From assembly GCF_003347665.1 (NCBI RefSeq), contig NZ_QDGA01000016.1:48136-112135 (forward strand): 64,000 nt of DNA, in the 5' to 3' direction. Shown here piece after piece: positions 1 to 8,114 of the stretch. The notes under the pieces are model-generated. The model saw only the letters and a list, made by a program, of their open reading frames with translations, searched no databases and was not told where the DNA came from. The stretch is from Microvirga calopogonii. Lineage in GTDB: Bacteria > Pseudomonadota > Alphaproteobacteria > Rhizobiales > Beijerinckiaceae. Made by a program: the position numbers and the translations under genes. Each line of letters starts with the position of its first letter. The stretch's first letter is position 1.

Positions 1-633
1 AAGAAGGTGATCGTCGAGGAATTCATCGCCTTCGAATACGAGATAACCTTGCTGACGATCCGCTCCCGTGACGGTGTCTCGTTCTGTGAGCCCATCGGCC
101 ACCGCCAGGAGAGGGGCGATTACCAGGAATCCTGGCAGCCGACCCCGATGACCGAGAAGCTGCTCGGGGACGCGAAGGACATGGCGCGGAAGGTCGTCGA
201 CAATCTCGGCGGGTATGGCATCTTCGGGGTCGAGTTCTTCGTCACCCGCGACGAGGTGATTTTTTCCGAACTCTCGCCTCGTCCCCATGACACGGGTCTT
301 GTGACGCTTCTCTCCCAGAACCTGTCGGAGTTTGATCTCCACGCCCGCGCCGTTCTCGGCCTTCCGATTCCCCAGGTCCGGCTGCACGGTGCCACCGCCT
401 CCGCGGTGATCCTTGCTGACCGGGAGGCGGAACGGTTCAGGATCGACGGGCTGCGGGAGGCCCTCGCACTCGGCTCGACGGATGCCGACGTGGAGGTGCG
501 CATCTTCGGGAAGCCCACGACCAGGAAACACCGCCGCATGGGTGTGGCTCTTGCCTCCGGTCACACGGTCGAAGAGGCGCGCGAAAAAGCGCGGCAGGCG
601 GCGGCTCGGGTGCAGATCGAGTATGACGACTGA
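1..633 (+). CDS. purT: Phosphoribosylglycinamide formyltransferase 2, C-terminal part
   Basis: The reading frame is open from base 1, so the start lies before the window; about 210 codons are present, ending in TGA at 631-633. PurT makes formyl-GAR from GAR, formate and ATP in purine synthesis, in the cytoplasm. What remains is the second half of the ATP-grasp fold: [17 protein letters not shown] near the window edge, the glycine-rich [11 protein letters not shown] strand, and the metal/ATP-binding segment [16 protein letters not shown]. The C-terminal lid with [15 protein letters not shown] is also typical of PurT and separates it from the related PurK. The full-length enzyme is about 390 residues, so roughly the last half is visible. 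The downstream gene is unrelated and about 170 bases away, so purT probably ends its own transcript. Confident identification. Confidence 0.95.
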   Translation, partial: KKVIVEEFIAFEYEITLLTIRSRDGVSFCEPIGHRQERGDYQESWQPTPMTEKLLGDAKDMARKVVDNLGGYGIFGVEFFVTRDEVIFSELSPRPHDTGLVTLLSQNLSEFDLHARAVLGLPIPQVRLHGATASAVILADREAERFRIDGLREALALGSTDADVEVRIFGKPTTRKHRRMGVALASGHTVEEAREKARQAAARVQIEYDD

Positions 634-806
634 GCGGGTGTCCGATGAGGCGTCGCTCAAGAGGTGCCGGCGGCCCTCGCGTGACGCATCGGTCACAGTG
701 ACTGCACGAAATGCTTGGCCTTATGGTACTTGGCACAGGGCGGCCTAGATAAGGACAGGCTCTGTCCGGTATCAACGAGGGGGCTGGCGCCCGACCAGCG
801 GTACGA

Positions 807-2927
807 TTGCATAGAATCAACTTTGAAGCGCTTTTCAGTGCCTCGCCCAATCCCTACGTGCTGCTGGATCTCTCGCTCACCATAGTTGGGATGAACGACG
901 CCTACCTCCAGGTGACCATGCGCGATCGAGAGGACCTGATCGGACGCAACATGTTCGATGCGTTTCCGAGCGATCCGGACTCTCCGAGCCATCGACAGTT
1001 GCGAGGCTCCTTCGACAAGGTCATCCGGGAGAAATCCGCCGACTATCTCTCATTGATCGAGTACGCCATTCCCTTGCCGAACGGCCAGGGCTTCGAGGAA
1101 CGTTTTTGGAGCGCAACCCATACGCCGCTTTTCAATGAGGCAGGCGAAATGGCGTTCATCCTCCAGCACACGGTCGACGTGACTGAACTCCATCGGTTGC
1201 GGAATCTGGCGAAGAGCACGGTCCTGTCGGCCGGCCCGTCGGCCCTGATCGAGACGGATATGTTCCGCCGGGCCCAGGCGGTTCAGCAGGCTAACGAGGT
1301 GCTGAACGAAGAGCAGCGGCGCTTGCGGGGGCTGTTCCAGCAGGCGCCCGGGTTCATGGCAGCCCTGAGTGGGCCGGACCATGTCTTCACGATGGCCAAC
1401 ACGGCCTATCTTCAAGTGGTGGGCCGCGAAAACATCGTTGGCAAGTCCGTCCGGGAGGCATTGCCCGAGGTAGTGGACCAGGGCTTCATCGAGCTTCTCG
1501 ACCGCGTTTATCAAAGCGGTCAGCCTTTCGTGGGTCGAAGCATCCGCATCTTCCTGGAGCAGGGTGCCGGAGCCCTTCCAGATGAACGCTTTCTGGATTT
1601 CGTTTATCAGCCGATCTTTGATCCCAACGGACAGGTGTCCGGGATTTTCGTGCAGGGGCACGATGTCACGGAGCAGAAACGCACCGAGGAGGCTCTCCGA
1701 GAGAGCGAGGAGCGGTTCCGCGCCATCGCCAACTCGATTGATCAGATGATCTGGGCGACGCGCCCGGACGGTTTCCACGATTACTATAATCAGCGCTGGT
1801 ACGAGTATACCGGGGTCCCGGAGGGCTCGACCGACGGCGAGGCCTGGAACGGCATGTTCCACCCGGGCGATCAAGAGCGTGCATGGACGATCTGGCGCCG
1901 GTGCCTGGAAACGGGTGAGCCATACCACATCGAGTATCGGCTACGGCATCGCTCCGGCGAGTACCGCTGGGTCCTTGGCCGGGCGCAGCCGGTCCGTGAC
2001 GAGGAGGGGCGGATCAAGCGTTGGTTCGGAACCTGTACGGACATCCACGATTTGAAGCAGGCGCAGGACGCGCTTCGCGAGAGTCGGGAGCGGGCACTGC
2101 GCACCGAAGAGGAAACCCGCAGACTGGCATCGGTTCTAGCCGAGCGGGTAACGGAACTCGATGCGGCGAACGAGGAAATCCAACGCTTCGCCTACATTGT
2201 CAGCCATGATCTGAGAGCCCCGCTCGTCAATATCATGGGGTTCACCAGCGAGCTTGAAGGGGCCCAGGCGGAGATCGAGCGGCTCTGGAGGAATATCCAG
2301 CAAGCCAACCCCAGCCTTATCTCGCCGGCAGTGCGCGAGGCCATCGAATCCGACCTGCCGGAGGCCATCGGCTTCATCCGGTCTTCAACGGTCAAGATGG
2401 ACAAGCTGATCGGGGCGATCCTGAAGCTCTCTCGCGAGGGACGACGGGTCCTGGCCCCAGAACCCATCGGCATGGCGCGAATGTTGGAGGCTCAGCGCCA
2501 AAGCGTCGCACACCAATTATCGGAACGGGGAGCGGAACTCCTGCTGGAGCCTGTTCCCGACCTCACCAGCGACCGGCTTGCCATCGAACAGATCTTCGGA
2601 AACCTCATCGACAACGCTGTAAAGTACCTCGACCCGTCCCGCCCTGGCAGGATTGTGGTCCGCGGGCATGACCTTGGGGAGAGTGTCGTCTACGAGGTCG
2701 AGGATAACGGACGGGGGATCGATCGTAAGGATTTCGAGCGCATCTTCGACCTGTTCCGCCGCTCCGGTGTCCAGGATCAGCAAGGCGAGGGAATCGGACT
2801 TGCACATGTGCGCGCTCTCGTGCGAAGGCTCGGCGGTACGATTTCGGTTTCGTCCCGCCGAGGGGAAGGCTCGACCTTCACCGTCGTCCTGCCAAGCTAT
2901 CTCAGTATGAGTTCGGAAGCCGCCTGA
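807..2927 (+). CDS. Multi-PAS sensor histidine kinase
   Basis: A 706-residue cytoplasmic kinase with no obvious membrane segment. There are three PAS-like sensor segments (about residues 1-130, 165-295 and 300-430; the third begins FRAIANSIDQMIWATRPDG), then a short coiled linker and a HisKA domain with RFAYIVSHDLRAPLVNIMGF, in which His467 is the predicted phosphorylation site. The ATPase domain shows the N box FGNLIDNAVKYL and the G1 box VEDNGRGID. The HisKA resembles that of Cph1/phytochrome-type kinases, but no chromophore GAF/PHY domain is seen, so the signal is unknown. The start is uncertain: TTG at 807 gives the longest protein and no strong ribosome binding site is visible. Its stop codon overlaps the start of the next gene by one base, so kinase and regulator are almost certainly co-translated. 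Confidence 0.88.
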   Translation: MHRINFEALFSASPNPYVLLDLSLTIVGMNDAYLQVTMRDREDLIGRNMFDAFPSDPDSPSHRQLRGSFDKVIREKSADYLSLIEYAIPLPNGQGFEERFWSATHTPLFNEAGEMAFILQHTVDVTELHRLRNLAKSTVLSAGPSALIETDMFRRAQAVQQANEVLNEEQRRLRGLFQQAPGFMAALSGPDHVFTMANTAYLQVVGRENIVGKSVREALPEVVDQGFIELLDRVYQSGQPFVGRSIRIFLEQGAGALPDERFLDFVYQPIFDPNGQVSGIFVQGHDVTEQKRTEEALRESEERFRAIANSIDQMIWATRPDGFHDYYNQRWYEYTGVPEGSTDGEAWNGMFHPGDQERAWTIWRRCLETGEPYHIEYRLRHRSGEYRWVLGRAQPVRDEEGRIKRWFGTCTDIHDLKQAQDALRESRERALRTEEETRRLASVLAERVTELDAANEEIQRFAYIVSHDLRAPLVNIMGFTSELEGAQAEIERLWRNIQQANPSLISPAVREAIESDLPEAIGFIRSSTVKMDKLIGAILKLSREGRRVLAPEPIGMARMLEAQRQSVAHQLSERGAELLLEPVPDLTSDRLAIEQIFGNLIDNAVKYLDPSRPGRIVVRGHDLGESVVYEVEDNGRGIDRKDFERIFDLFRRSGVQDQQGEGIGLAHVRALVRRLGGTISVSSRRGEGSTFTVVLPSYLSMSSEAA

Positions 2928-3358
2928 TGCCTCAGCAACAGCCCGTTATCATCATTATGGTCGAGGACGACGAAGGACATGCCCGCCTGATCGAGAAGAA
3001 CATCCGTCGGGCCGGCGTCTGCAACGAGCTTCGGACCTTTGCCAGCGGGACGGCGGCCCTGGACCACCTGTTCAGCGATGAGGTTCGCAATGCAGGCCCG
3101 TTCCTTGTCCTGCTCGACCTCAACCTGCCGGACATGAACGGGGTCGACATTCTCGCCAGGCTGAAGGGCGACGAGAAGCTGAGACGTGCGCCGGTGGTGG
3201 TGCTCACGACCACCGACGATCAGCGTGAAGTGCAACGCTGCTACGATCTCGGCGCCAATGTCTACATCACCAAGCCGGTGGAATATGAGTCCTTCTCGCA
3301 GGCTATCCGCCAGCTTGGGCTGTTCCTGTCGGTCATTCAGCTACCCGAAACCCTATGA
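2927..3358 (+). CDS. Single-domain response regulator, Rcp-like
   Basis: A 143-residue stand-alone receiver domain with no output domain. The acidic pocket is VEDDEGH near residue 12, the phosphoacceptor is Asp64 in [10 protein letters not shown], the switch Thr lies in VVVLTTTDD, and the conserved Lys is in ITKPVEY. The N-terminal pattern and the pair of acidic residues before GHARLIEKN resemble Rcp1-type regulators that partner phytochrome-like kinases, which fits the upstream kinase. The ATG lies within the upstream stop (ATGA-type junction), and the gene's own last four bases overlap the next start. Likely role: phosphotransfer between the multi-PAS kinase and the downstream receiver-kinase hybrid, by inference from the operon order. 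Confidence 0.93.
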   Translation: MPQQQPVIIIMVEDDEGHARLIEKNIRRAGVCNELRTFASGTAALDHLFSDEVRNAGPFLVLLDLNLPDMNGVDILARLKGDEKLRRAPVVVLTTTDDQREVQRCYDLGANVYITKPVEYESFSQAIRQLGLFLSVIQLPETL

Positions 3359-4407
3359 GCCAGGGCGCTGCCGAAGCTGAACCGATCCGGCTTCTGTACA
3401 TTGATGACGATCACGGGCTGGGCCGTCTGGTCGAGCGTTCTCTGTCACGCCACGGCTTTCAGGTCAGGCATGCCCTCAGCGGCGACGAGGGGTTGAGCCG
3501 GCTTGCCGCCGAGCGCTTCGACGTCGTCGCCCTCGATCACTTCATGCCCGGCAAGGAGGGCCTCGAAGTCCTTTCCGAGATTCGGACCCTGTCCGACCCG
3601 CCGCCGGTCGTCTACGTGACCGGGGCCGATGAGGGGAGGATTGCGGTCGCGGCCCTCAAGGCTGGTGCGGCTGATTACGTGATCAAGGATGTCGGTGGCG
3701 TCTTCCTCGATCTCCTCCGAACGGCTGCCGAGCAGGCATTGGCCGCCGAGAGGCTCCGTCAGGAGAAGGAAGCGGCTGAAAGGGAAATGCGCGAGGCCCG
3801 GGAGCGGGCCGAGATGCTGCTGCGAGAGGTCAACCATCGCGTCGCCAACAGTTTGCAGCTGGTCGCATCCCTCGTCGCCATGCAGCAGCGGGCGCTCGGC
3901 AGCGACACCGTCGCGCGGGACACGCTGACCGAAACGCAGAGCCGTATTACGGCCATCTCCCAGATTCACCGGCGACTTTACACCTCGAACGACGTCCGTT
4001 TCGTCGAAATGGACACCTATCTGGAGGGGCTCGTCGAGGAGCTGGAAGGCGCCATGCGCGCCGCCGGGCGGGAGCATACGATCACATTGCGGGCGCAGCC
4101 CGTCTCGATCCCCACCGACAAGGCTGTCTCTGTCGGCGTCATCGTGACGGAGCTTGTCACGAACGCATTCAAATATGCCTATCCGGCTGGAAAGGCCGGC
4201 GATATCCGGGTTGCCCTGTCGTCCGACAAAGGACATGCGATTCTGACCGTCGAGGATGACGGGGTCGGATGGAAAGGGACTGGGGTGGTGCAGGGGAGTG
4301 GCCTTGGCACGAAGATCGTGAGGGCCATGGCATCCAATCTGCAATCCGTTATCGAGTTCGACCAGACATACTCGGGGACGCGGGCCGTCCTGTCCTTCGC
4401 GATCTGA
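3355..4407 (+). CDS. Receiver domain fused to HisKA_2-type histidine kinase
   Basis: A 350-residue soluble protein with a receiver domain at residues 10-130 (DDD at 17-19, phosphoacceptor Asp61 in [13 protein letters not shown]), a charged coiled coil at 130-155, and a HisKA_2 phosphotransfer segment [19 protein letters not shown] with His161 as the expected phosphosite. The ATPase part has the N box [14 protein letters not shown] and the G1 box VEDDGVGW. HisKA_2 kinases are common in alphaproteobacteria, including in general stress and light signalling. An ATGA overlap with the preceding regulator makes this the third gene of one operon. It could be an output stage controlled by phosphorylation of its own receiver; whether it phosphorylates a regulator elsewhere cannot be told from here. 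Confidence 0.92.
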   Translation: MSQGAAEAEPIRLLYIDDDHGLGRLVERSLSRHGFQVRHALSGDEGLSRLAAERFDVVALDHFMPGKEGLEVLSEIRTLSDPPPVVYVTGADEGRIAVAALKAGAADYVIKDVGGVFLDLLRTAAEQALAAERLRQEKEAAEREMREARERAEMLLREVNHRVANSLQLVASLVAMQQRALGSDTVARDTLTETQSRITAISQIHRRLYTSNDVRFVEMDTYLEGLVEELEGAMRAAGREHTITLRAQPVSIPTDKAVSVGVIVTELVTNAFKYAYPAGKAGDIRVALSSDKGHAILTVEDDGVGWKGTGVVQGSGLGTKIVRAMASNLQSVIEFDQTYSGTRAVLSFAI

Positions 4408-4422
4408 CTTACCTGACCACGC

Positions 4423-4803
4423 TCAGCGCGACTGGTTGTTCTTCGAGCCTCCGCCACTCAGGCGCGCTCGGATTTCTCCGACAATGATGTTCAACTCTCG
4501 CTGCAGCCGGTTGAGCCGCGAGAGCAACTCTCCATCCGGCATCCCTGTCGTGTTCGGACGCTCCTCTCCATTGGGAGCCGAGTGCGTCATGCTGCGCAAC
4601 TCCTCCAATGTCGTCGGGCCGATATTGGGGACAGTCAGCCATTGGGCATCCGAGATGCTGGCGACTTCGCGGATGGTGGGGCACCGTCCTTTGAATTCGG
4701 CCAGAATCGCTCCCCGGACGCGTCCGGAGCATTTCTCGATTGGAAATGGATCATCCAAACCCATCTCGCGCCCTCGCACACCCACCAGTGAGATCCCGTC
4801 CAT
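4423..4803 (-). CDS. Small protein with helix-hairpin-helix motif, unknown function
   Basis: A protein of about 126 residues, convergent with the kinase operon (16 bases between the stops). The middle carries WLTVPNIGPTTLEELRSM, which resembles the helix-hairpin-helix of the RNA polymerase alpha C-terminal domain and similar DNA-binding folds (the phrase IGPTTLEEL is the hairpin). The C-terminal half (LLSRLNRLQRELNIIVGEIRARL) is a probable amphipathic helix or short coiled coil. ATG at 4803 is preferred over a TTG one codon upstream; a purine-rich GGGTGG lies before it. I do not recognise a named family. A nucleic-acid-binding role is inference from the motif only. Confidence 0.62.
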   Translation of the reverse strand: MDGISLVGVRGREMGLDDPFPIEKCSGRVRGAILAEFKGRCPTIREVASISDAQWLTVPNIGPTTLEELRSMTHSAPNGEERPNTTGMPDGELLSRLNRLQRELNIIVGEIRARLSGGGSKNNQSR

Positions 4804-5178
4804 CAATGCCTGCCACCCTGGAACTTAGCTTTTTAGGACATTCAATGCGTAGCGATTATATGCACAAAAGAGCAGACGACCTTTAGGAGATGGCGGCATG
4901 CGTTCGGAGTAGCCAAATTGATCTTGGAAACAAGCTTTGCTGTTTTTGCGTTTGTGCAAGGTTCTGAGATTGGGCCAGGCTGGCCGTCGGGACGTCTGAG
5001 CTTCTATCGAGTCTAGTGGTATTCCCATTGGGCACGGGCATTCGAAATGACATTTCTCGAGCAATTTTCCCACGATTGTTCCGATACATGTCATTATTAG
5101 CCGGCAACCTTATTGCCGTCCTGGCTATTGATGATAATCAAGGGGATCGTGCCGTATTTCGCGATTCCAGAGGATTGA
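4804..5178. other. Intergenic gap upstream of the phosphate transporter
   Basis: About 375 bases with no convincing gene. The short open frames here lack ribosome binding sites and family resemblance. It is more AT-rich than its surroundings and must hold the promoters of the leftward HhH gene and the rightward Na/Pi transporter. I looked for a pair of PhoB-type direct repeats before the transporter and did not find a clear one. Confidence 0.4.
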
Positions 5179-6822
5179 ATGTCTGCAACCTCCGTCTTGA
5201 TCCACCTTTTCGGTGAGATTGCCCTGCTTTTGTGGGGCATCAACATGGTCAATAGCGGGGTTCAGCGCGCTTTCGGCAGCGATCTTCGTTGGATTCTGGG
5301 CGTAGCGCTAAGGACGCGTCTGCAGGCCTTCCTCGCTGGACTGGGCGTAACGACGGTCCTGCAAAGCAGCACGGCGACGGCATTGATGGTGGCGTCCTTC
5401 ACGGCTGGAGGCGCGGTCGATATCGTTCCGGCTCTGGCTGTGATGCTCGGGGCGAACGTGGGCACCACGCTTATCGTGCAGGTGCTTTCGTTCGACGTGT
5501 CGTTGATCTTTCCGGCGCTGATTTTCGGCGGTTTCGTAGCTTACCGCCGCGGAAGAACGAGTCGGATCAAGGATCTGGGCCGCGTGACCATCGGCCTGGG
5601 GCTGATGTTGCTTTCGCTGCATCTCCTCGGCGAAACGATCAGGCCCATTGAATCGTCGAAGGTCATCAAGGACCTTCTGGCCGTCATCGCGCCCGATCCA
5701 CTGATCCTGGTGCTCCTGTCCGCGCTCTTTGCATGGCTCGCCCATTCCAGCGTTGCCGCGTTGCTGTTCATCATGTCGCTTGCGGGAGCCGGCGTCATCG
5801 ATGCTCATTCGGCTTTGGTCATGGTGCTGGGCGCCAATCTCGGCAGCTCCCTCAACCCCCTGCTGGAGGGAACCGGAGGCGATCCCGTCAAACTGCGCGT
5901 ACCGTTCGGCAACTTCGCCATGCGGGTCATCGGCTGCCTCGTGACGTTTCCGCTGATCGACCCGATCCTCTCTGCCATGTCGGTCTTCGACGCCCATCCG
6001 GAACGTCTGGCCGCGAATTTTCATACGCTTTTCAATCTCGTGGTTGCGGTAATCTTCATCCTGCCGCTGCCCTGGATTGCGCAGCTGCTGTTGAAGGTCT
6101 TTCCCGAGAAGCTCCGCGCCTCCGATCCGGGCACGCCGCAATATCTCGACAGGGATGCTCTCGATACTCCGTCCGTGGCCCTGTCCAACGCGGCCCGCGA
6201 AGTCCTGCGCATGGTCGATACCGTCGAGTCCATGCTGAGGAGTTCGCAGGATCTCTTCCGGGAGGACGATATCAGCCGGGTGGATCAGGTGAGCCGCACG
6301 GACGACGTGCTCGACAGGCTGTTCAGCGCGATCCGCCGTTATCTGAGTTCGATCAACCACGAAACCCTGAGCGAGGCGGAGGCGAAGCGCCTCTCGGATA
6401 TCCTCGCCTTCGCCATTAATCTGGAACATGTGGGCGACATCATCGACAAGAACCTGATGGAACTGGCCGCCAAGCGCATCAAGAACCATCTGCGCCTGCC
6501 GAAGGACAGCCTGGAGGACATCACCAGCATGCATGCGAAGCTTCTGGAGCATCTGCAGCTTGCGGCATCAGTCCTGATGTTCCAGGACCTGGGTTCTGCC
6601 CGCAGGCTCGTCTCCGAGAAGGAGCGCTTCCGTGATCTCGAACGGGCGGTCGCGCAGAAGCATCTCGAACAGCTCCGGTCCGGCCGCGCCGTCGGCGATA
6701 CCAGTGCGCTTCAGCTCGACATCGTACGCGATCTGAAGCGCATCGAGGCGCATATCGCTTCCACCGGACATTCGCTCCTCGAGCAGAGCGGGGAGCTCAA
6801 GCCCAGCCGCCTGACGTCGTGA
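5179..6822 (+). CDS. Na+/phosphate cotransporter family protein with PhoU-like tail
   Basis: A 547-residue inner-membrane protein. The first 310 residues hold two inverted Na_Pi_cotrans repeats: the first has the family signature TTVLQSSTATALMVASF, the second the matching AHSSVAALLFIMSLAG and GANLGSSLNPLLEG. The segments between them are strongly hydrophobic (about eight helices). From about residue 335 the protein turns helical and charged (LSNAAREVLRMVDTVESML onward), matching the PhoU-like domain found at the C terminus of bacterial NptA/YjbB proteins. It probably moves phosphate with sodium; YjbB-type members export phosphate, so the direction is open. ATG at 5179 follows an AGAGGA site at a suitable distance. 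No pst or pho genes adjoin it. Confidence 0.9.
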   Translation: MSATSVLIHLFGEIALLLWGINMVNSGVQRAFGSDLRWILGVALRTRLQAFLAGLGVTTVLQSSTATALMVASFTAGGAVDIVPALAVMLGANVGTTLIVQVLSFDVSLIFPALIFGGFVAYRRGRTSRIKDLGRVTIGLGLMLLSLHLLGETIRPIESSKVIKDLLAVIAPDPLILVLLSALFAWLAHSSVAALLFIMSLAGAGVIDAHSALVMVLGANLGSSLNPLLEGTGGDPVKLRVPFGNFAMRVIGCLVTFPLIDPILSAMSVFDAHPERLAANFHTLFNLVVAVIFILPLPWIAQLLLKVFPEKLRASDPGTPQYLDRDALDTPSVALSNAAREVLRMVDTVESMLRSSQDLFREDDISRVDQVSRTDDVLDRLFSAIRRYLSSINHETLSEAEAKRLSDILAFAINLEHVGDIIDKNLMELAAKRIKNHLRLPKDSLEDITSMHAKLLEHLQLAASVLMFQDLGSARRLVSEKERFRDLERAVAQKHLEQLRSGRAVGDTSALQLDIVRDLKRIEAHIASTGHSLLEQSGELKPSRLTS

Positions 6823-6830
6823 GCCCAGGA

Positions 6831-7031
6831 TCACATCTTCTCCATCAGGGCGCGCCAGTCCATGTAGCGGGCAGGTTCGGGAAGACCGATGTCGCGCCGC
6901 TCGTGATCGGACAGGGCGCCCAGGTCCCGGATCACGGGCTGCGTCTTCCGGAAATCCGGGCGGAACCAGAGCTTCAACCGCAGCCAAGCGCTTTCGACGC
7001 CGCGAACGCGGCGCGCATCTTCGTATCTCAT
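6831..7031 (-). CDS. DUF1127 family small protein
   Basis: A 66-residue basic protein, convergent with the phosphate transporter (8 bases between stops). It ends in the DUF1127 signature: VIRDLGALSDHERRDIGLPEP, shown here as the LSDHERRDIGL core around residues 41-51, preceded by a basic-aromatic stretch (WLRLKLWFRP). Short DUF1127 proteins are abundant in alphaproteobacteria; some have been linked to RNA turnover and to phosphate and other metabolic regulation, which is family knowledge and not evidence about this copy. The ATG at 7031 has only a weak ribosome binding site. Its location beside a phosphate transporter is suggestive only. Confidence 0.8.
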   Translation of the reverse strand: MRYEDARRVRGVESAWLRLKLWFRPDFRKTQPVIRDLGALSDHERRDIGLPEPARYMDWRALMEKM

Positions 7032-7157
7032 GACAGCCTACCGTGATGGTTTGCCAGGGCTCCAGGGCCGTGGTGATGGGAAAGAGGATGCGCTTGTCAG
7101 GAAAACTTGACAAAGCAATTGCCGATAGGCTGGCATAAGGTAGCCTTATGGATCATC

Positions 7158-8093
7158 ATGTCTAATCCGCCTTCCAAACTCCCTCCCATGAGCGCCGTCC
7201 GAGTCTTCGAGGCGGCTGCCCGGCATCAGAGCTTTACCCGCGCTGCCGAAGAACTCGGCATGACGCAGGCTGCGGTGAGCTACCAGATCAAGATTCTCGA
7301 AGACCGGGTCGGAGCACAGCTCTTCAACCGCTTGCCCCGCCAAGTGACCCTGACGACCAAGGGGCGCCAGCTTGCGCCCGCCGTAACGGAAGCCTTCGAA
7401 GCCCTTCGGAATGCGTTCTCGGGTGTTGAAGAGACGCTGCAAACAGTCCTGTCGCTCACGACCCTATCCACCTTCGCTTCCAACTGGCTCGTGCCGCGCC
7501 TGGGGCGCTTCCGGCAGCTTCATCCGAACATTGCCGTTCAGATCTCCGTCTCGACCGAGATAGTGGAGCTTGGTCGCAGCGAGTTCGACATCGGGATCAG
7601 GAGCGGCACAGGAGACTGGCCGGGACTCGAGACACATGTCCTGTTTCCGAACCAGTTCATCCCGGTGTGCAGCCCCGAATTGCTCAAAAACGTCGAGTTG
7701 CGGGAGCCCATCGATATTCTCAAACTCCCGCTCATCTCTCCGAGCGATCCCTGGTGGCAGGACTGGTTCGCCGCTGCAGGAGAGACGAATGTCGACCTCT
7801 CGCGGCGCCCCGACAATTCGCTGGGGGTCCAGCAGCTCGAGGGCATGGCTGCCATCGCCGGGCAGGGCGTCGCGCTCATCAATCCCTTTTTCTTTCCCGA
7901 GGACTTGGCCTCCGGACGGCTGGTGAAGCCATTCGATCTGCTGGCCACCACGGACCGGAGCTACTGGCTCGTTTATCCGAAGGCCCGGAGACGCTCCGCA
8001 AAGGTCGAGGCTTTCAGGGATTGGGTGTTGAGCGAGGTGGCAGGGGACAGCGAGGCGGCGGATTGCAGGGCCAATGCGAAAACCGGGGCGTGA
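7158..8093 (+). CDS. LysR-family transcriptional regulator, GcvA-like
   Basis: A 311-residue regulator. The N-terminal winged helix-turn-helix reads AVRVFEAAARHQSFTRAAEELGMTQAAVSYQI in successive pieces (residues about 11-45), the arrangement seen in GcvA-type LysR proteins, followed by the linker helix and a two-lobed effector domain (about 95-295). The start at 7158 (MSNPPSKLPPMSAV) is preferred to an upstream in-frame ATG at 7107, which would add residues unlike the family. Family members control glycine cleavage, beta-lactamase or amino-acid genes; no adjacent divergent target is seen (the upstream neighbour DUF1127 is divergent and could be one). The TGA stop sits in the loop of a strong terminator. 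Confidence 0.88.
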   Translation: MSNPPSKLPPMSAVRVFEAAARHQSFTRAAEELGMTQAAVSYQIKILEDRVGAQLFNRLPRQVTLTTKGRQLAPAVTEAFEALRNAFSGVEETLQTVLSLTTLSTFASNWLVPRLGRFRQLHPNIAVQISVSTEIVELGRSEFDIGIRSGTGDWPGLETHVLFPNQFIPVCSPELLKNVELREPIDILKLPLISPSDPWWQDWFAAAGETNVDLSRRPDNSLGVQQLEGMAAIAGQGVALINPFFFPEDLASGRLVKPFDLLATTDRSYWLVYPKARRRSAKVEAFRDWVLSEVAGDSEAADCRANAKTGA

Positions 8094-8108
8094 CGCCCCG
8101 GTTTTCAT
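8079..8108 (+). terminator. Intrinsic terminator, stop codon in loop, bidirectional
   Basis: A perfect 12-bp stem: AAAACCGGGGCG at 8079-8090 pairs with CGCCCCGGTTTT at 8094-8105, with only the TGA stop codon of the LysR gene in the loop. The A-run on the left and the T-run on the right mean it can work on both strands, ending the LysR transcript and that of the convergent opgH, whose stop is at 8115. Confidence 0.9.
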
Positions 8109-8114
8109 CACTTC

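Noticed and set aside
4807..5178. PhoB box before the Na/Pi transporter
   Set aside because: Only a single weak ATGTCATTAT-like match; no direct repeat at the right spacing.
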